Assembly: GCF_900115125.1 (NCBI RefSeq)
Contig: NZ_FOVJ01000007.1
Location: 90,349 to 154,348, forward strand
From: Nitrosospira briensis
GTDB taxonomy: Bacteria > Pseudomonadota > Gammaproteobacteria > Burkholderiales > Nitrosomonadaceae
Direction of reading: 5' to 3'
DNA: 64,000 nucleotides
Below, piece by piece: positions 38,805 through 47,689 of the stretch. A program made the translations under genes and the position numbers. The notes under the pieces were generated by a model. The model was not told the DNA's origin. It worked only from the letters and a program-made list of their open reading frames with translations, and did not search any database. Position 1 is the first letter of the stretch; each line of letters begins with the position of its first letter.

Positions 38805-39314
38805 TCAGGCGACTTTCGGCGGAATACTGTACAGCAGGTCTATCACGCCTTGCAACGCTCCCGCCACCGATTGACGTCTTATCTCCTCGCGGCTGCCGCT
38901 GAAATATCGGGTTTCCGTGAGCGCCATTCCCTCTTTCATTATCCAGGCAAAGCATACCATCCCCACCGGTTTTTCCGTCGTGGCGCCATCCGGTCCGGCG
39001 ATGCCGGTAATGGAAACTGCTACCTGCGCATGGCTTCGCGCAATGGCGCCTGCCGACATTTCGGATGCGGTCTGCTCCGATACTGTGCCGTATTGTTCAA
39101 GCGTTGCATTGCTGACGCCCAGCATTTCATGTTTTGAGATGGCCGCATAGGTGATGAAGCCGCGCTCGTACCAGGCGGAACTTCCGGCTATCGATGTGAT
39201 GGTTTGTCCCAGCCACCCGCCAGTGCAGGATTCGGCGGTGGCAAGCATCAATTCCTGCTGGGAAAGCGCCGTGCCAGCCTGCCTGGCAAGGTCCTGGAGA
39301 ACCATATCATCCAT
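38805..39314 (-). CDS. pncC: Nicotinamide-nucleotide amidase (CinA C-terminal domain family)
   Basis: The 169-residue protein carries TAESCTGGWLGQTITSIAGSS at the N-terminus, ISKHEMLGVSNATLEQYGTVSEQTA, and SITGIAGPDGATTEKPVG, all diagnostic of stand-alone CinA/PncC. It deamidates nicotinamide mononucleotide to nicotinate mononucleotide in NAD salvage. It is the last gene of the nusB-thiL-pgpA-pncC run, 66 bases downstream of pgpA. Confidence 0.93.
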   Translation of the reverse strand: MDDMVLQDLARQAGTALSQQELMLATAESCTGGWLGQTITSIAGSSAWYERGFITYAAISKHEMLGVSNATLEQYGTVSEQTASEMSAGAIARSHAQVAVSITGIAGPDGATTEKPVGMVCFAWIMKEGMALTETRYFSGSREEIRRQSVAGALQGVIDLLYSIPPKVA

Positions 39315-39380
39315 GTCATTTGCCTCCTTCGGAAATCTGTTTTATTCCCTCGAAACGGGCTTTATCCTCTATTACCTGTT

Positions 39381-40025
39381 CTATATGCCAAACTTCTTCC
39401 AGACGGCCAGACAAAGCAAGGTCAGGAATGCAGCCAGCAAGTCATCGAACATTACTCCAAAACCGCCGCGCAGCTTCTGGTCGTAATATCGTATGGGTGG
39501 CGGTTTTATTATATCTAACAAACGGAACAGCAGAAACGCATACGCCTGCCAGATCAGGTTATTCGGCGTAAGGAACAGCACCAGCAGAAAAGCGGTGATC
39601 TCGTCCCAGACCATTCCGCCATGGTCGTGGCTGCCCAAGGCCTTTCCGGTCGTGCTACAAGCCCAAATGCCTATGATGAACATCGCACTGATCAACAGGA
39701 GAAACTTGACTGGATCGAGAAAATAGTCAAACAGCCAGAATAGTGGAAAAGCGGCCAGCGTTCCGGCAGTGCCCGGCGCAGCCGGGCTCAAGCCCACACC
39801 GCCGCCGAACGCAATGAAGTGCGCGGAACGGCTCCTTACAAATGCTTTGTTGGGATTCGGCTTGGCAGCGCCGGGAGGCGAGGCAAGCCCTGGTGCCTCA
39901 ATTCGCGATCCGGCAGCTCTATCTGGCTCGATCTCTGGCTCGGGCCATGAAAGGCGGCCAGATCGCCCCCCAACTCCTCCGGGGCTCATGCTATCGACGC
40001 CGTTATCCGGCATGGAAGTGGTCAT
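39381..40025 (-). CDS. pgpA: Phosphatidylglycerophosphatase A
   Basis: The membrane enzyme dephosphorylates phosphatidylglycerol phosphate. Family signatures are FGGGVGLSPAAPGTAGTLAA, MVWDEITAFLLVLFL and FRLLDIIKPPPIRYYDQKLRGGFGVMFDDLLAA. An N-terminal extension of about 65-70 Pro/Gly-rich residues precedes the family core, which is normally 160-170 residues. Starts at 40040 (TTG), 40025 or 40013 are possible; all overlap the thiL stop, so translation is coupled. I place it at 40025, without a decisive ribosome site. Confidence 0.88.
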   Translation of the reverse strand: MTTSMPDNGVDSMSPGGVGGRSGRLSWPEPEIEPDRAAGSRIEAPGLASPPGAAKPNPNKAFVRSRSAHFIAFGGGVGLSPAAPGTAGTLAAFPLFWLFDYFLDPVKFLLLISAMFIIGIWACSTTGKALGSHDHGGMVWDEITAFLLVLFLTPNNLIWQAYAFLLFRLLDIIKPPPIRYYDQKLRGGFGVMFDDLLAAFLTLLCLAVWKKFGI

Positions 40026-40977
40026 AACCTTTTGTCTCAAGCGTTACTTTCCTCCCTGCTGGGTCCAGCACGACCAATCCCTCCCCCTTTTCGACACTGC
40101 CTATACAGGTCAACGAAATTTCTTGCTCGCGGGAGAGCATCTCGATTTCTTGATGCTTCGCACGGGGAGCGGTAAAACAGAGTTCGTAGTCGTCGCCACC
40201 GGCCAGCAGGCATTTAACCCCTAGCGGATGTTGAAGGTATTTTTTTACCGACCCCGAACAGTTTATCTGATCCATTTTTATGACTGCCGCCACGCTTGAA
40301 CTCTTGAGGATATGCTCCAGGTCGGCCAGCAGCCCATCGGAAATATCGATTGCACTGTGGGCAAGCCCAATCAATTGCTGCCCCAGAGCAACACGCGGCG
40401 CCGGGGTATGCAATGCAGCCAGGCACTTCTCGATTTCGCCCGCTTCGAGCATGATGTGTCCCTCCTGGTAAGCCAGCGCCAGAGCAGCATCACCCAAATG
40501 GCCGGACATCCAGATATCATCACCCGGCCTGGCGCCGCTGCGGCGCAGCGCCTTTCCTTTCGCCACCTCGCCAATAATTGTCACACAGATGTTGAGCGGC
40601 CCTCTCGTCGTGTCTCCACCGATGAGGCCTACTTGATGAGCATGAGCAAGTTCAAAAAACCCGTCGGCAAATGCTTGCAGCCATTTCTCGTTCTCTCGCA
40701 CCAGCTGTTCGGGCAGTGCCAGCGAAAGCGTGGCCCAACGCGGCGCTGCGCCCATCGCCGCCATGTCGGAAAGGTTTACCGCGAGAGACTTGTGGCCCAA
40801 GCTGCGTGGGTCAGTTTCCGGGAAAAAATGCTGCCCGGCTACCAGCATGTCGGTGGAAACCGCCAATTCCGTCCCCGCTGCCGCCTCGATCAGGGCGGCG
40901 TCGTCGCCGACGCCTAGTACGGCATGAGGCGTAGGGCGGGTAAAATAACGCTGGATGATGTCGAATTCGGATAGCAC
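40003..40977 (-). CDS. thiL: Thiamine-monophosphate kinase
   Basis: GTG 40977 (reading LSEFDIIQRYF after Met) fits the family start and has AGGG upstream; the frame is open to a TTG at 40995. Motifs are VGDDAAL near residue 24, VNLSDMAAMGAAP and GLIGGDTTRGPLNICVTIIG. It phosphorylates thiamine monophosphate to the active pyrophosphate. It sits directly after nusB, a conserved pairing in betaproteobacteria. Confidence 0.95.
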   Translation of the reverse strand: MLSEFDIIQRYFTRPTPHAVLGVGDDAALIEAAAGTELAVSTDMLVAGQHFFPETDPRSLGHKSLAVNLSDMAAMGAAPRWATLSLALPEQLVRENEKWLQAFADGFFELAHAHQVGLIGGDTTRGPLNICVTIIGEVAKGKALRRSGARPGDDIWMSGHLGDAALALAYQEGHIMLEAGEIEKCLAALHTPAPRVALGQQLIGLAHSAIDISDGLLADLEHILKSSSVAAVIKMDQINCSGSVKKYLQHPLGVKCLLAGGDDYELCFTAPRAKHQEIEMLSREQEISLTCIGSVEKGEGLVVLDPAGRKVTLETKGYDHFHAG

Positions 40978-40995
40978 TTTCTGACCCTGCGGCAA

Positions 40996-41493
40996 TCAAA
41001 CTCGTGCATTGATCTCGACTGCCCTCAGCTTCGCTGCCAATTTATCCAATACGCCGTTCACGTACCTGTGTCCATGGGTTCCGCCATAGCTTTTTGCCAG
41101 CTCGACGGCTTCATTGATCACTGCCCGATAAGGTATCTCGGGATGGCTCTTCAGCTCGTGGGTGCCGAGTAGCAGTATGGAAATTTCAACGGGACTGAGT
41201 TCCTTCAGCGGCCGATCGAGATAAGGCTGAATTTGCTCTTCCAGTGTCGGCACGTTCGCCAGGACGCCCCGCAGCAGCCCCGAGAAGTATTTCTCGTCTG
41301 TCTTGGGAAACTCCCTGGTTTCATGCAACTGTGCTTCGATTGCCTCAGCGGTTCCCCCCGCCACACACCATTGGTAAAGCCCCTGCAAAGCCAATTCGCG
41401 GGCCAGGCGACGGCGGGTTTTGCGGCCCGGCTTAATGGGCTCCTTCGCTGGCATATCGGCTTCCGCCTGCTTTCCCGGCTTCGTCTGTATCAT
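40996..41493 (-). CDS. nusB: Transcription antitermination factor NusB
   Basis: The 165-residue protein has RRRLARELALQGLYQW at the N-terminus and a C-terminal VIINEAV-type stretch (YRAVINEAVELAKSYGGTHGHRYVNGVLDKLA). NusB pairs with NusE (S10) in antitermination of rRNA operons. It starts ten bases after the ribH stop. Confidence 0.96.
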   Translation of the reverse strand: MIQTKPGKQAEADMPAKEPIKPGRKTRRRLARELALQGLYQWCVAGGTAEAIEAQLHETREFPKTDEKYFSGLLRGVLANVPTLEEQIQPYLDRPLKELSPVEISILLLGTHELKSHPEIPYRAVINEAVELAKSYGGTHGHRYVNGVLDKLAAKLRAVEINARV

Positions 41494-41503
41494 CGTATCG
41501 GTT

Positions 41504-41986
41504 TCATTGGGTCACGTCGTCAAGTTCTCTCAGCAGATTGGCCATTTCGATCGCCACCTTCGCGGCTTCGGTTCCTTTCTGGCTCATGCGGGCCAACGCC
41601 TGGTCGTCAGTATCGGTCGTGAGTATGCCGTTGGCAATGGGAATGCCGGTATCCAGCTGCACGGCGGCGACGCCGCTGGTCGATTGATTGGAAACGACTT
41701 CAAAATGATAGGTGTCGCCCCGGATCACCGCACCGAGGGCGATCAGCGCATCGAACTGGTCGGTTAGGGCCATTTTTTGCAAGGCCATGGGGATCTCCAG
41801 CGCACCCGGGACGGTCACGAGCAACATGCCTGCTTCATCCACGCCCCGCTTTGCCAGTTCTGCCGTACAGGCGCCAAGCAGCCCTTCGCTGACATCGATG
41901 TTGAAGCGGCTCATAACGATGCCGATACGTAACTCTTCCCCGTTAAGGTCAGGTTCGAGTTCAAGAATGTTTTCATACCGAGCCAT
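41504..41986 (-). CDS. ribH: 6,7-dimethyl-8-ribityllumazine synthase
   Basis: ATG 41986 is preceded by AAAGGAG; the longer frame to 42016 is not needed. The 160-residue enzyme has [46 protein letters not shown] and [10 protein letters not shown], the usual lumazine synthase motifs with the catalytic His. It makes the penultimate intermediate of riboflavin synthesis from the ribBA and ribD products. Confidence 0.97.
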   Translation of the reverse strand: MARYENILELEPDLNGEELRIGIVMSRFNIDVSEGLLGACTAELAKRGVDEAGMLLVTVPGALEIPMALQKMALTDQFDALIALGAVIRGDTYHFEVVSNQSTSGVAAVQLDTGIPIANGILTTDTDDQALARMSQKGTEAAKVAIEMANLLRELDDVTQ

Positions 41987-42123
41987 GTTTGCTCCTTTAA
42001 AACAAAACTGCTGCAATAAAGCCTATTGCGAGCGTCCCTGCGGGGATGAAAGCCGGTGGCTCCCGTTGTCATGTGATACGTCAAAAATGTTTCCCTGCGC
42101 AAAAGACTATAAACCGGACATGT

Positions 42124-42139
42124 GACCGAACGTTCGGTC
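42124..42139. promoter_or_regulatory. 16-bp perfect palindrome between ribBA and ribH
   Basis: GACCGAACGTTCGGTC lies one base beyond the ribBA stop. It has no loop and no T-run, which speaks against a terminator. It could be a dimeric-regulator operator, but no regulator can be named. Confidence 0.35.
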
Positions 42140-42140
42140 T

Positions 42141-43256
42141 TCAGCGGTCTTGCGTCTGACTTTTATCTTCCTGCTCCAGATATCCCGTTACTTCCAGTCC
42201 GAAACCCGCCATGCTTGGCATTTTTCGCGGAACAGCCAGCAGCCGCATTTTACCCACATCCAGATCCTTGAGTATCTGCGCACCGATACCGTAATCGCGC
42301 AAGTCTGTCCGTGGAACAATACGTTTTGTTTTTGACGGCATCACGCGTTCCATCAATTCCGCCGCGCTTTCCCTGCAATGGAGCAGCACGACAACGCCGC
42401 TTTTCGCGCCCGCCATCAGTTGAAGCGTATCATTTACGTTCCACGAGTGGGTGTCGTCCTTTATGTCGAGCAAATCCATGATGGAAAGCGGCTCATGCAC
42501 GCGCACCAAGGTTTCCGTTTGCGGATCGATTGTGCCCTTGATTAAAGCCAGATGCGTGGCGTTAACGGTCTTATCCAGATAGGCGACGAGGCGGAACTCG
42601 CCATGAACCGTCTGGACCGAACGTTCAGCCACCCTTTTGACCAGGCTTTCGGTACGGCTGCGGTAATGGATGAGATCGGCAATGGCGCCGATCTTGAGTT
42701 GATGCCTTGCGGCGAATTCGATCAGATCAGGCAGCCGCGCCATGCTCCCGTCTTCCTTCAGAATTTCGCAGATCACCGAGGCCGGGGTCAGTCCCGCCAG
42801 CTTCGCCAAGTCACAGCCCGCCTCGGTATGGCCGGCACGCACCAGCACACCGCCGTTTTGCGCCATCAGGGGAAAGATATGTCCGGGCTGGACGATATCA
42901 TCAGGCTTTGCATCCGGATTCACCGCCGCCTGCACGGTACGAGCGCGATCAGCGGCGGAGATGCCTGTCGTAACGCCGCTGGCCGCCTCTATGGAAGCCG
43001 TGAAATTCGTGCCTAGCGGCGAGCGGTTGGCCACAACCATCAAAGGCAGGTTGAGCTTGCGACAGCGTTCTTCTGTCAGCGTCAGGCAAATGAGGCCACG
43101 GCCATGCGTCGCCATGAAATTTATCGCTGCCGGCGTAACAAAATCCGCCGCCAGAACCAAGTCCCCTTCGTTTTCACGATTTTCCTCATCTACGAGGATC
43201 ACCATTTTGCCGGTCCGGATTTCGGCAATTATTTCCTGAATGGAGCTGGTAATCAT
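42141..43256 (-). CDS. ribBA: 3,4-dihydroxy-2-butanone-4-phosphate synthase with degenerate GTP cyclohydrolase II domain
   Basis: The 371-residue protein has an N-terminal RibB domain with [16 protein letters not shown] (the metal and substrate acidic loop), [25 protein letters not shown] and LKEDGSMAR. The C-terminal 165 residues align with GTP cyclohydrolase II, but where that enzyme has HSECLTGD...RCDCG the sequence reads [20 protein letters not shown], with no zinc cysteines. The second domain is therefore probably not a cyclohydrolase. A true RibA must lie elsewhere in the genome. Such RibB-(RibA-like) proteins are known in betaproteobacteria. Confidence 0.92.
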   Translation of the reverse strand: MITSSIQEIIAEIRTGKMVILVDEENRENEGDLVLAADFVTPAAINFMATHGRGLICLTLTEERCRKLNLPLMVVANRSPLGTNFTASIEAASGVTTGISAADRARTVQAAVNPDAKPDDIVQPGHIFPLMAQNGGVLVRAGHTEAGCDLAKLAGLTPASVICEILKEDGSMARLPDLIEFAARHQLKIGAIADLIHYRSRTESLVKRVAERSVQTVHGEFRLVAYLDKTVNATHLALIKGTIDPQTETLVRVHEPLSIMDLLDIKDDTHSWNVNDTLQLMAGAKSGVVVLLHCRESAAELMERVMPSKTKRIVPRTDLRDYGIGAQILKDLDVGKMRLLAVPRKMPSMAGFGLEVTGYLEQEDKSQTQDR

Positions 43257-43283
43257 GTCAAACCTCTACCTTAACCCATGTGC

Positions 43284-43895
43284 TTATAAATCATGCGCGG
43301 CACTTGCAGTCAGCAGGCGCTCTACATATCGCGCCAACATATCGACCTCCAGGTTCACCCTGGCACCCGCTCTCAAGTCCTTCAGGGTTGTCACTGCCAG
43401 GGTATGCGGGATGAGATTGATCCTCAGCTCTGCTCCAGCCACCCGATTTACCGTGAGGCTAACCCCGTTAACTGTAATTGAACCCTTCCGGGCAATATAC
43501 TTCAATAGTGAGCCGGGCGCCCTGATCACCAGCAAATAGCTTTCTCCCGCCGGCTCGAACTTGACCACTTCGCCGACGCCATCCACGTGACCGCTCACCA
43601 GGTGGCCATCTAACCTGTCGGAGAGGCGCATTGCCAGTTCGAGGTTGACTCGCCCGCCCTGCTTATCCAAACCTTCGGTACAATTCAATGTTTCGCGTGA
43701 CACATCTACCGAGAACAGGTCGTTAGCCAGCGAGGTGATGGTGAGGCACACGCCGTTTACCGCGATGCTATCGCCGGTTTTGGTATCGTCCAGATCCAGC
43801 ACGCCGGGGACGGGCGCAATACTCAAGCTTATGCCGTCCACTAAAGGTTTGACGCGTTTTATCTCTCCGATAGACTCGACAATTCCGGTGAACAT
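43284..43895 (-). CDS. ribE: Riboflavin synthase, alpha subunit
   Basis: Start chosen at 43895 (MFTGIVESIGEIKRV), the usual first residues of the enzyme; the open frame extends to 44000. The 203-residue product has two lumazine-binding repeats, each with a VNGV(C/S)LT motif (GDSIAVNGVCLT and GSITVNGVSLT) and a conserved GH segment. It dismutates two lumazines to riboflavin. It is divergent from regB and 27 bases upstream of ribBA. Confidence 0.96.
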   Translation of the reverse strand: MFTGIVESIGEIKRVKPLVDGISLSIAPVPGVLDLDDTKTGDSIAVNGVCLTITSLANDLFSVDVSRETLNCTEGLDKQGGRVNLELAMRLSDRLDGHLVSGHVDGVGEVVKFEPAGESYLLVIRAPGSLLKYIARKGSITVNGVSLTVNRVAGAELRINLIPHTLAVTTLKDLRAGARVNLEVDMLARYVERLLTASAAHDL

Positions 43896-44060
43896 CAGAT
43901 ACTCCACTTTCAAATACAATAGACGCAGGTCGCATCGGCTTTCCTGTATACCCCGTATGACGGGACATGCGGCAATTTGCCGCATGGTCCTGAGTGGCAA
44001 TATACGCTAATGTTCGGGTTACATCATCCACTAAGACGTCGAGCACGAACCGGCAACCCA

Positions 44061-45338
44061 ATGTTCAGCAATTCCAGCCAGTCGCCACTGAGCAAAAATC
44101 TACACCGCCTGTTTCTGCTCCGGAATATTGTGATCGCTGCCCAGTGCGTAACCTTTGCGCTGGCGCACTGGATACTCGAGATGGAGCTTCCGTGGACCCC
44201 GATGGTTGGGGTAGCGGTCATGCTGGCTGTCCTGAATCTGGCGACCTGGGTGCGCCTCCGCCGCAAGTTGCCGGTATCCAGTATTGAATTTTTTGTGCAG
44301 CTACTGGTTGATGTTTTTGCGTTGAGCGCATTGCTGTATTTCAGCGGCGGCTCGACCAATCCTTTTATCTCGCTGTATCTGTTGCCGCTGACGATCGCCG
44401 CAGCCGCCTTGCCGTGGGCCTACACGTGGGTAATGGCCGCCATCACGATTAGCTGTTACACCCTGCTGCTGTTTTATTATGTGCCGTTGCCGCATGACCA
44501 TGAAGAACATAACAGCGAGTTCAACTTGCATGTGTCCGGAATGTGGCTGGCCTTTGTGCTAAGCACTGTATTAATCGCGTGGTTCGTTGTCAAGATGGGG
44601 ATCTCTATTCGCGAACGCGACAAGGACCTGGCATTGGCTCGCGAACAGGCATTACGCAATGAACAAATCATCGCCCTTGGGACGCTCGCCGCGGGCGCCG
44701 CCCATGAACTCGGCACGCCACTTGCGACGATGGCGGTGGTAACAGGAGAATTGCAGAATGAATACACAGAGAACAATGAATTCCAGGGCAATATCAGGAT
44801 ATTGCGTGACCAGATAGCCCATTGCAAGCGCACATTGACTCAGTTGCTGGCAGATGCCGGGCAGGCACGGGCTGAAGATGGCAGCGGACAGGCCGTCGAT
44901 CATTTCTTGCGGCAGGTGTTGGACAAGTGGCAATTGATGCGGCCTTCCGTCCAGTTCACTTACCGTGGCAGCGGTGTACAACCCGCTCCGCAGATTCTCA
45001 ATACGCAGCTATTGAGCCAGTCCATTTTAAACCTGTTGAATAATGCTGCCGACGCGTCCTTGAAACATATCGAAATCGAAGTCAACTGGAATTACCAGGA
45101 ATTACATCTTAAAATCCTGGATGACGGCGAAGGACTGACGGGAGAAGCGGTACAGCGCGCGGGCCAACCCTTTTTTACAGGCAAGGCGCCAGGGCAGGGT
45201 TTCGGAATCGGCCTGTTTCTTGCGAACGCGAATATCGAGCGCTTCGGCGGTAGCGTGCGGCTGACCAATCGCGAAGGCGGCGCCTGCACGCAGGTCATAC
45301 TCCCTCTGATACGGCAATCGACGCAATCGACAATATGA
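44061..45338 (+). CDS. regB: Redox-sensing histidine kinase RegB/PrrB family
   Basis: Start placed at 44061 (MFSNSSQSPLSKN); 44010 is possible. The product, about 425 residues, has six hydrophobic segments in the N-terminal half, including FSGGSTNPFISLYLLPL, the quinone-associated GGxxNPF motif of RegB. The dimerisation/phosphoacceptor box is GAAHELGTPLATMAVV (about residue 212), which carries the HELGTPL form typical of RegB. An ATPase domain follows: LNLLNNAADAS (N box), LDDGEGL and GQGFGIGLFLANANIERFGG. It probably senses redox state of the respiratory quinone pool, relevant to ammonia oxidation. It overlaps regA by four bases. Confidence 0.9.
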   Translation: MFSNSSQSPLSKNLHRLFLLRNIVIAAQCVTFALAHWILEMELPWTPMVGVAVMLAVLNLATWVRLRRKLPVSSIEFFVQLLVDVFALSALLYFSGGSTNPFISLYLLPLTIAAAALPWAYTWVMAAITISCYTLLLFYYVPLPHDHEEHNSEFNLHVSGMWLAFVLSTVLIAWFVVKMGISIRERDKDLALAREQALRNEQIIALGTLAAGAAHELGTPLATMAVVTGELQNEYTENNEFQGNIRILRDQIAHCKRTLTQLLADAGQARAEDGSGQAVDHFLRQVLDKWQLMRPSVQFTYRGSGVQPAPQILNTQLLSQSILNLLNNAADASLKHIEIEVNWNYQELHLKILDDGEGLTGEAVQRAGQPFFTGKAPGQGFGIGLFLANANIERFGGSVRLTNREGGACTQVILPLIRQSTQSTI

Positions 45339-45898
45339 CAACAAGCGAAACAATGACGGAGGTGGATGACCGTCCCACCCTGCTGATCGTCGACGATGAT
45401 TCGACTTTTTGTACCGTACTCGCAAACGCGATGAGAAAACGAGGGTTCAATGTCACGTGTGCGGATACGGTCGAACACGCGCTGGAATGCGCCGAATCGT
45501 GTGCACCCGAGTATGCAATTATCGATCTCAGACTGCCGGGCACTTCCGGGCTGACCCTGGTTGAAAAAATGCATGCCCTTGACCCCGGCACGCGGATTGT
45601 CATGTTGACGGGGTACGCCAGCATTGCCACGGCAGTGGAAGCAATTAAACTCGGGGCGACCCATTACCTTGCGAAACCGGTTGACGCGGATGACATCATG
45701 CTTGCGTTTGAGCGCACCTCGGGCGATGCGGAGGTACAGATCAGTTCTCATCCGTTGTCGGTGGGCAGGCTCGAATGGGAATATATCCAGCGGGTCTTGA
45801 ACGAGAACAAAGGCAACGTTTCAGTCACGGCGAGAATACTCAAAATGCATCGCCGGACCTTGCAGCGGAAGCTCACCAAGTATCCTGCCAAAACATGA
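45335..45898 (+). CDS. regA: Response regulator RegA/PrrA family
   Basis: The 187-residue regulator has a receiver domain (LLIVDDDSTFCTVLANAM, phospho-Asp in AIIDLRLPGTSG, Lys in YLAKPVDADDIM) and a C-terminal Fis-type helix-turn-helix (LNENKGNVSVTARILKMHRRTLQRKL). The RRTLQRKL tail is the RegA/PrrA hallmark. It is the partner of the overlapping kinase. Its gene converges on ribD with a 27-base spacer. Confidence 0.92.
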   Translation: MTTSETMTEVDDRPTLLIVDDDSTFCTVLANAMRKRGFNVTCADTVEHALECAESCAPEYAIIDLRLPGTSGLTLVEKMHALDPGTRIVMLTGYASIATAVEAIKLGATHYLAKPVDADDIMLAFERTSGDAEVQISSHPLSVGRLEWEYIQRVLNENKGNVSVTARILKMHRRTLQRKLTKYPAKT

Positions 45899-45925
45899 AC
45901 CAGACCGGAACTTCTTCTAATGCGG

Positions 45926-47011
45926 TCACGAAAAACGCGCGGTCACGCGTATGTCCGGCCCCACCATACGCAAGTCCCGGATCTTGACTGGACGTTTCTC
46001 CGCAAGATCGGTCAATTCCGCCAGCTTGAACATGCCCCGTGCCCTGTCCCCCAGCAGATAGGGGGCCAGATAAATGACCAGCTCATCCACCAGTCCGGCG
46101 TTGATGAGTGCACCGTTCAATCTGCAGCCCGCCTCGACCAGCACCTCGTTGATCTCAAAATCGGCGAGCCTGCGCATCATTCCAGCAAGATCAACACTCT
46201 CATTTTCATCGGGCAATACGATGGTGCGGGCGCCCATGTCGTGTAATGCCAGGATTTTTCCCTCACTCGCGGTAGCGGTAAAGATCAACTCCCCCGCGCC
46301 ACGCAACAGGCTGGCGTCCACCGGGATTTCCAGCCGGCTATCCACGACTGCGCTCAATGGCTGCCTCGAAGTTTTGATATGGCGCACAGTGAGTTGCGGA
46401 TCGTCCGCCAATACGGTGCCGATACCCGTCATCACCACGCAGGAGCGGGCACGAAGCCTATGGACGTCACGCCTCGCGTGCTCGCTGGTAATCCATTGGC
46501 TGACGCTGTTGTTAAGCGCGGTCTTGCCATCAAGGCTCGCCGCGATTTTCATCCTCACCCACGGACGCCCCTCGGCCATGCGGGTAATAAACCCGATATT
46601 TAGCTCCCTTGCTTCCGCTTCCATCAAGCCGGTTTGCACGGTTATCCCGGCTTCTTCCATTAACGCGCAACCTCTGCCTGACACCAGGGGATTCGGGTCT
46701 TTCATGGCTGTTACTAACCTGGCAACACCGGCTTTGATCAACGCTTCGGCACAAGGAGGAGTTCGCCCATGGTGGCTGCACGGTTCCAGCGTAAGATATG
46801 CCGTCGCGCCTCGCGCGGCTGCCCCCGCCACAGCAAGGGCATTTATTTCAGCATGAGGCTCGCCGGCGCGTTTGTGCCAGCCGCTTCCCACCGCCTTGCC
46901 GTCTCGCACCAGCACGCATCCGACGCGAGGGTTAGGGCTGGTGCCATACAATCCTTTTTCGGCAAGCCGTAAGGCCTGGGCCATGTAGCCATGATCAGTC
47001 GCCGAGAACAT
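45926..47011 (-). CDS. ribD: Bifunctional riboflavin deaminase/reductase
   Basis: The 361-residue protein has the cytidine-deaminase-like domain (HAEINALAVAG and the zinc pair PCSHHGRTPPCAEALI) and a C-terminal reductase domain (WVRMKIAASLDGKTAL, GIGTVLADDPQLTVR, EVLVEAGCRLNGALI). It converts the GTP cyclohydrolase product to the diamino-pyrimidinedione ribitol phosphate. It follows nrdR on the same strand after a 111-base gap. The regBA genes separate it from ribE. Confidence 0.96.
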   Translation of the reverse strand: MFSATDHGYMAQALRLAEKGLYGTSPNPRVGCVLVRDGKAVGSGWHKRAGEPHAEINALAVAGAAARGATAYLTLEPCSHHGRTPPCAEALIKAGVARLVTAMKDPNPLVSGRGCALMEEAGITVQTGLMEAEARELNIGFITRMAEGRPWVRMKIAASLDGKTALNNSVSQWITSEHARRDVHRLRARSCVVMTGIGTVLADDPQLTVRHIKTSRQPLSAVVDSRLEIPVDASLLRGAGELIFTATASEGKILALHDMGARTIVLPDENESVDLAGMMRRLADFEINEVLVEAGCRLNGALINAGLVDELVIYLAPYLLGDRARGMFKLAELTDLAEKRPVKIRDLRMVGPDIRVTARFS

Positions 47012-47122
47012 ATGGGCCTCGTAGTTCTACCTGTTCTTCCAGAATACCGGGAAGCTCGCAGTTCGAGTTTTGCTTTGTCCCGTGCGGCGCAAGGAAGAGC
47101 TTTGGAATGACCGCGTTGCAAA

Positions 47123-47602
47123 TCAGGATTTTTTTGCTTCTTTTTTCTTTTGCGGCCTTTGAAGCTCTTTAATCGCGTTGTGGAAATCGTCTGCGCCCTG
47201 AAAGCTCCGGTAAACCGAGGCAAAGCGGATATAGGCAACCTTGTCCAGTTTGTAGAGTTCCTCCATTACCATTTCGCCGATCTTGCGCGAAGGTATCTCC
47301 CGCTCGCCCAGACCAAGAAGTTTTTGCACGATACGATCCATCGCCGCATCCACTTCTTCGGTCGGAACAGGGCGCTTGTGCAAGGCCCGCATGAAACTGG
47401 TCAGCAGTTTTTTGCGATCGAACTCGGCACGGTTGCCATCCTGTTTTACTACCTGCGGCAGGCGCAGCTCCACTGTTTCATAGGTGGTAAAGCGTTTATC
47501 GCACGTAAGGCACCGCCGGCGGCGACGTATTCTGTCGCCTTCCTCACTCACCCTGGAATCGATTACGCTTGTATCATCCGCATTGCAGAAGGGGCATTTC
47601 AT
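47123..47602 (-). CDS. nrdR: Ribonucleotide reductase repressor NrdR
   Basis: The 159-residue protein has a zinc ribbon ([15 protein letters not shown] ... CLTCDKRF) and an ATP-cone domain beginning [17 protein letters not shown]. The family represses ribonucleotide reductase genes according to ATP/dATP binding. It lies 87 bases downstream of glyA and upstream of ribD, the common betaproteobacterial order. Confidence 0.95.
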   Translation of the reverse strand: MKCPFCNADDTSVIDSRVSEEGDRIRRRRRCLTCDKRFTTYETVELRLPQVVKQDGNRAEFDRKKLLTSFMRALHKRPVPTEEVDAAMDRIVQKLLGLGEREIPSRKIGEMVMEELYKLDKVAYIRFASVYRSFQGADDFHNAIKELQRPQKKKEAKKS

Positions 47603-47689
47603 GATTCTTCCAGAAATGAAGCCGCTGAATCTGCTGATCCTGCGTGAACTGCTTTGGCGGTCAGGGAAATATAAGGTCCTCTTTTTCGA

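Noticed and set aside
43257..44060. FMN riboswitch ahead of the riboflavin genes
   Set aside because: I looked for the RFN element upstream of ribE and ribBA and recognised none.
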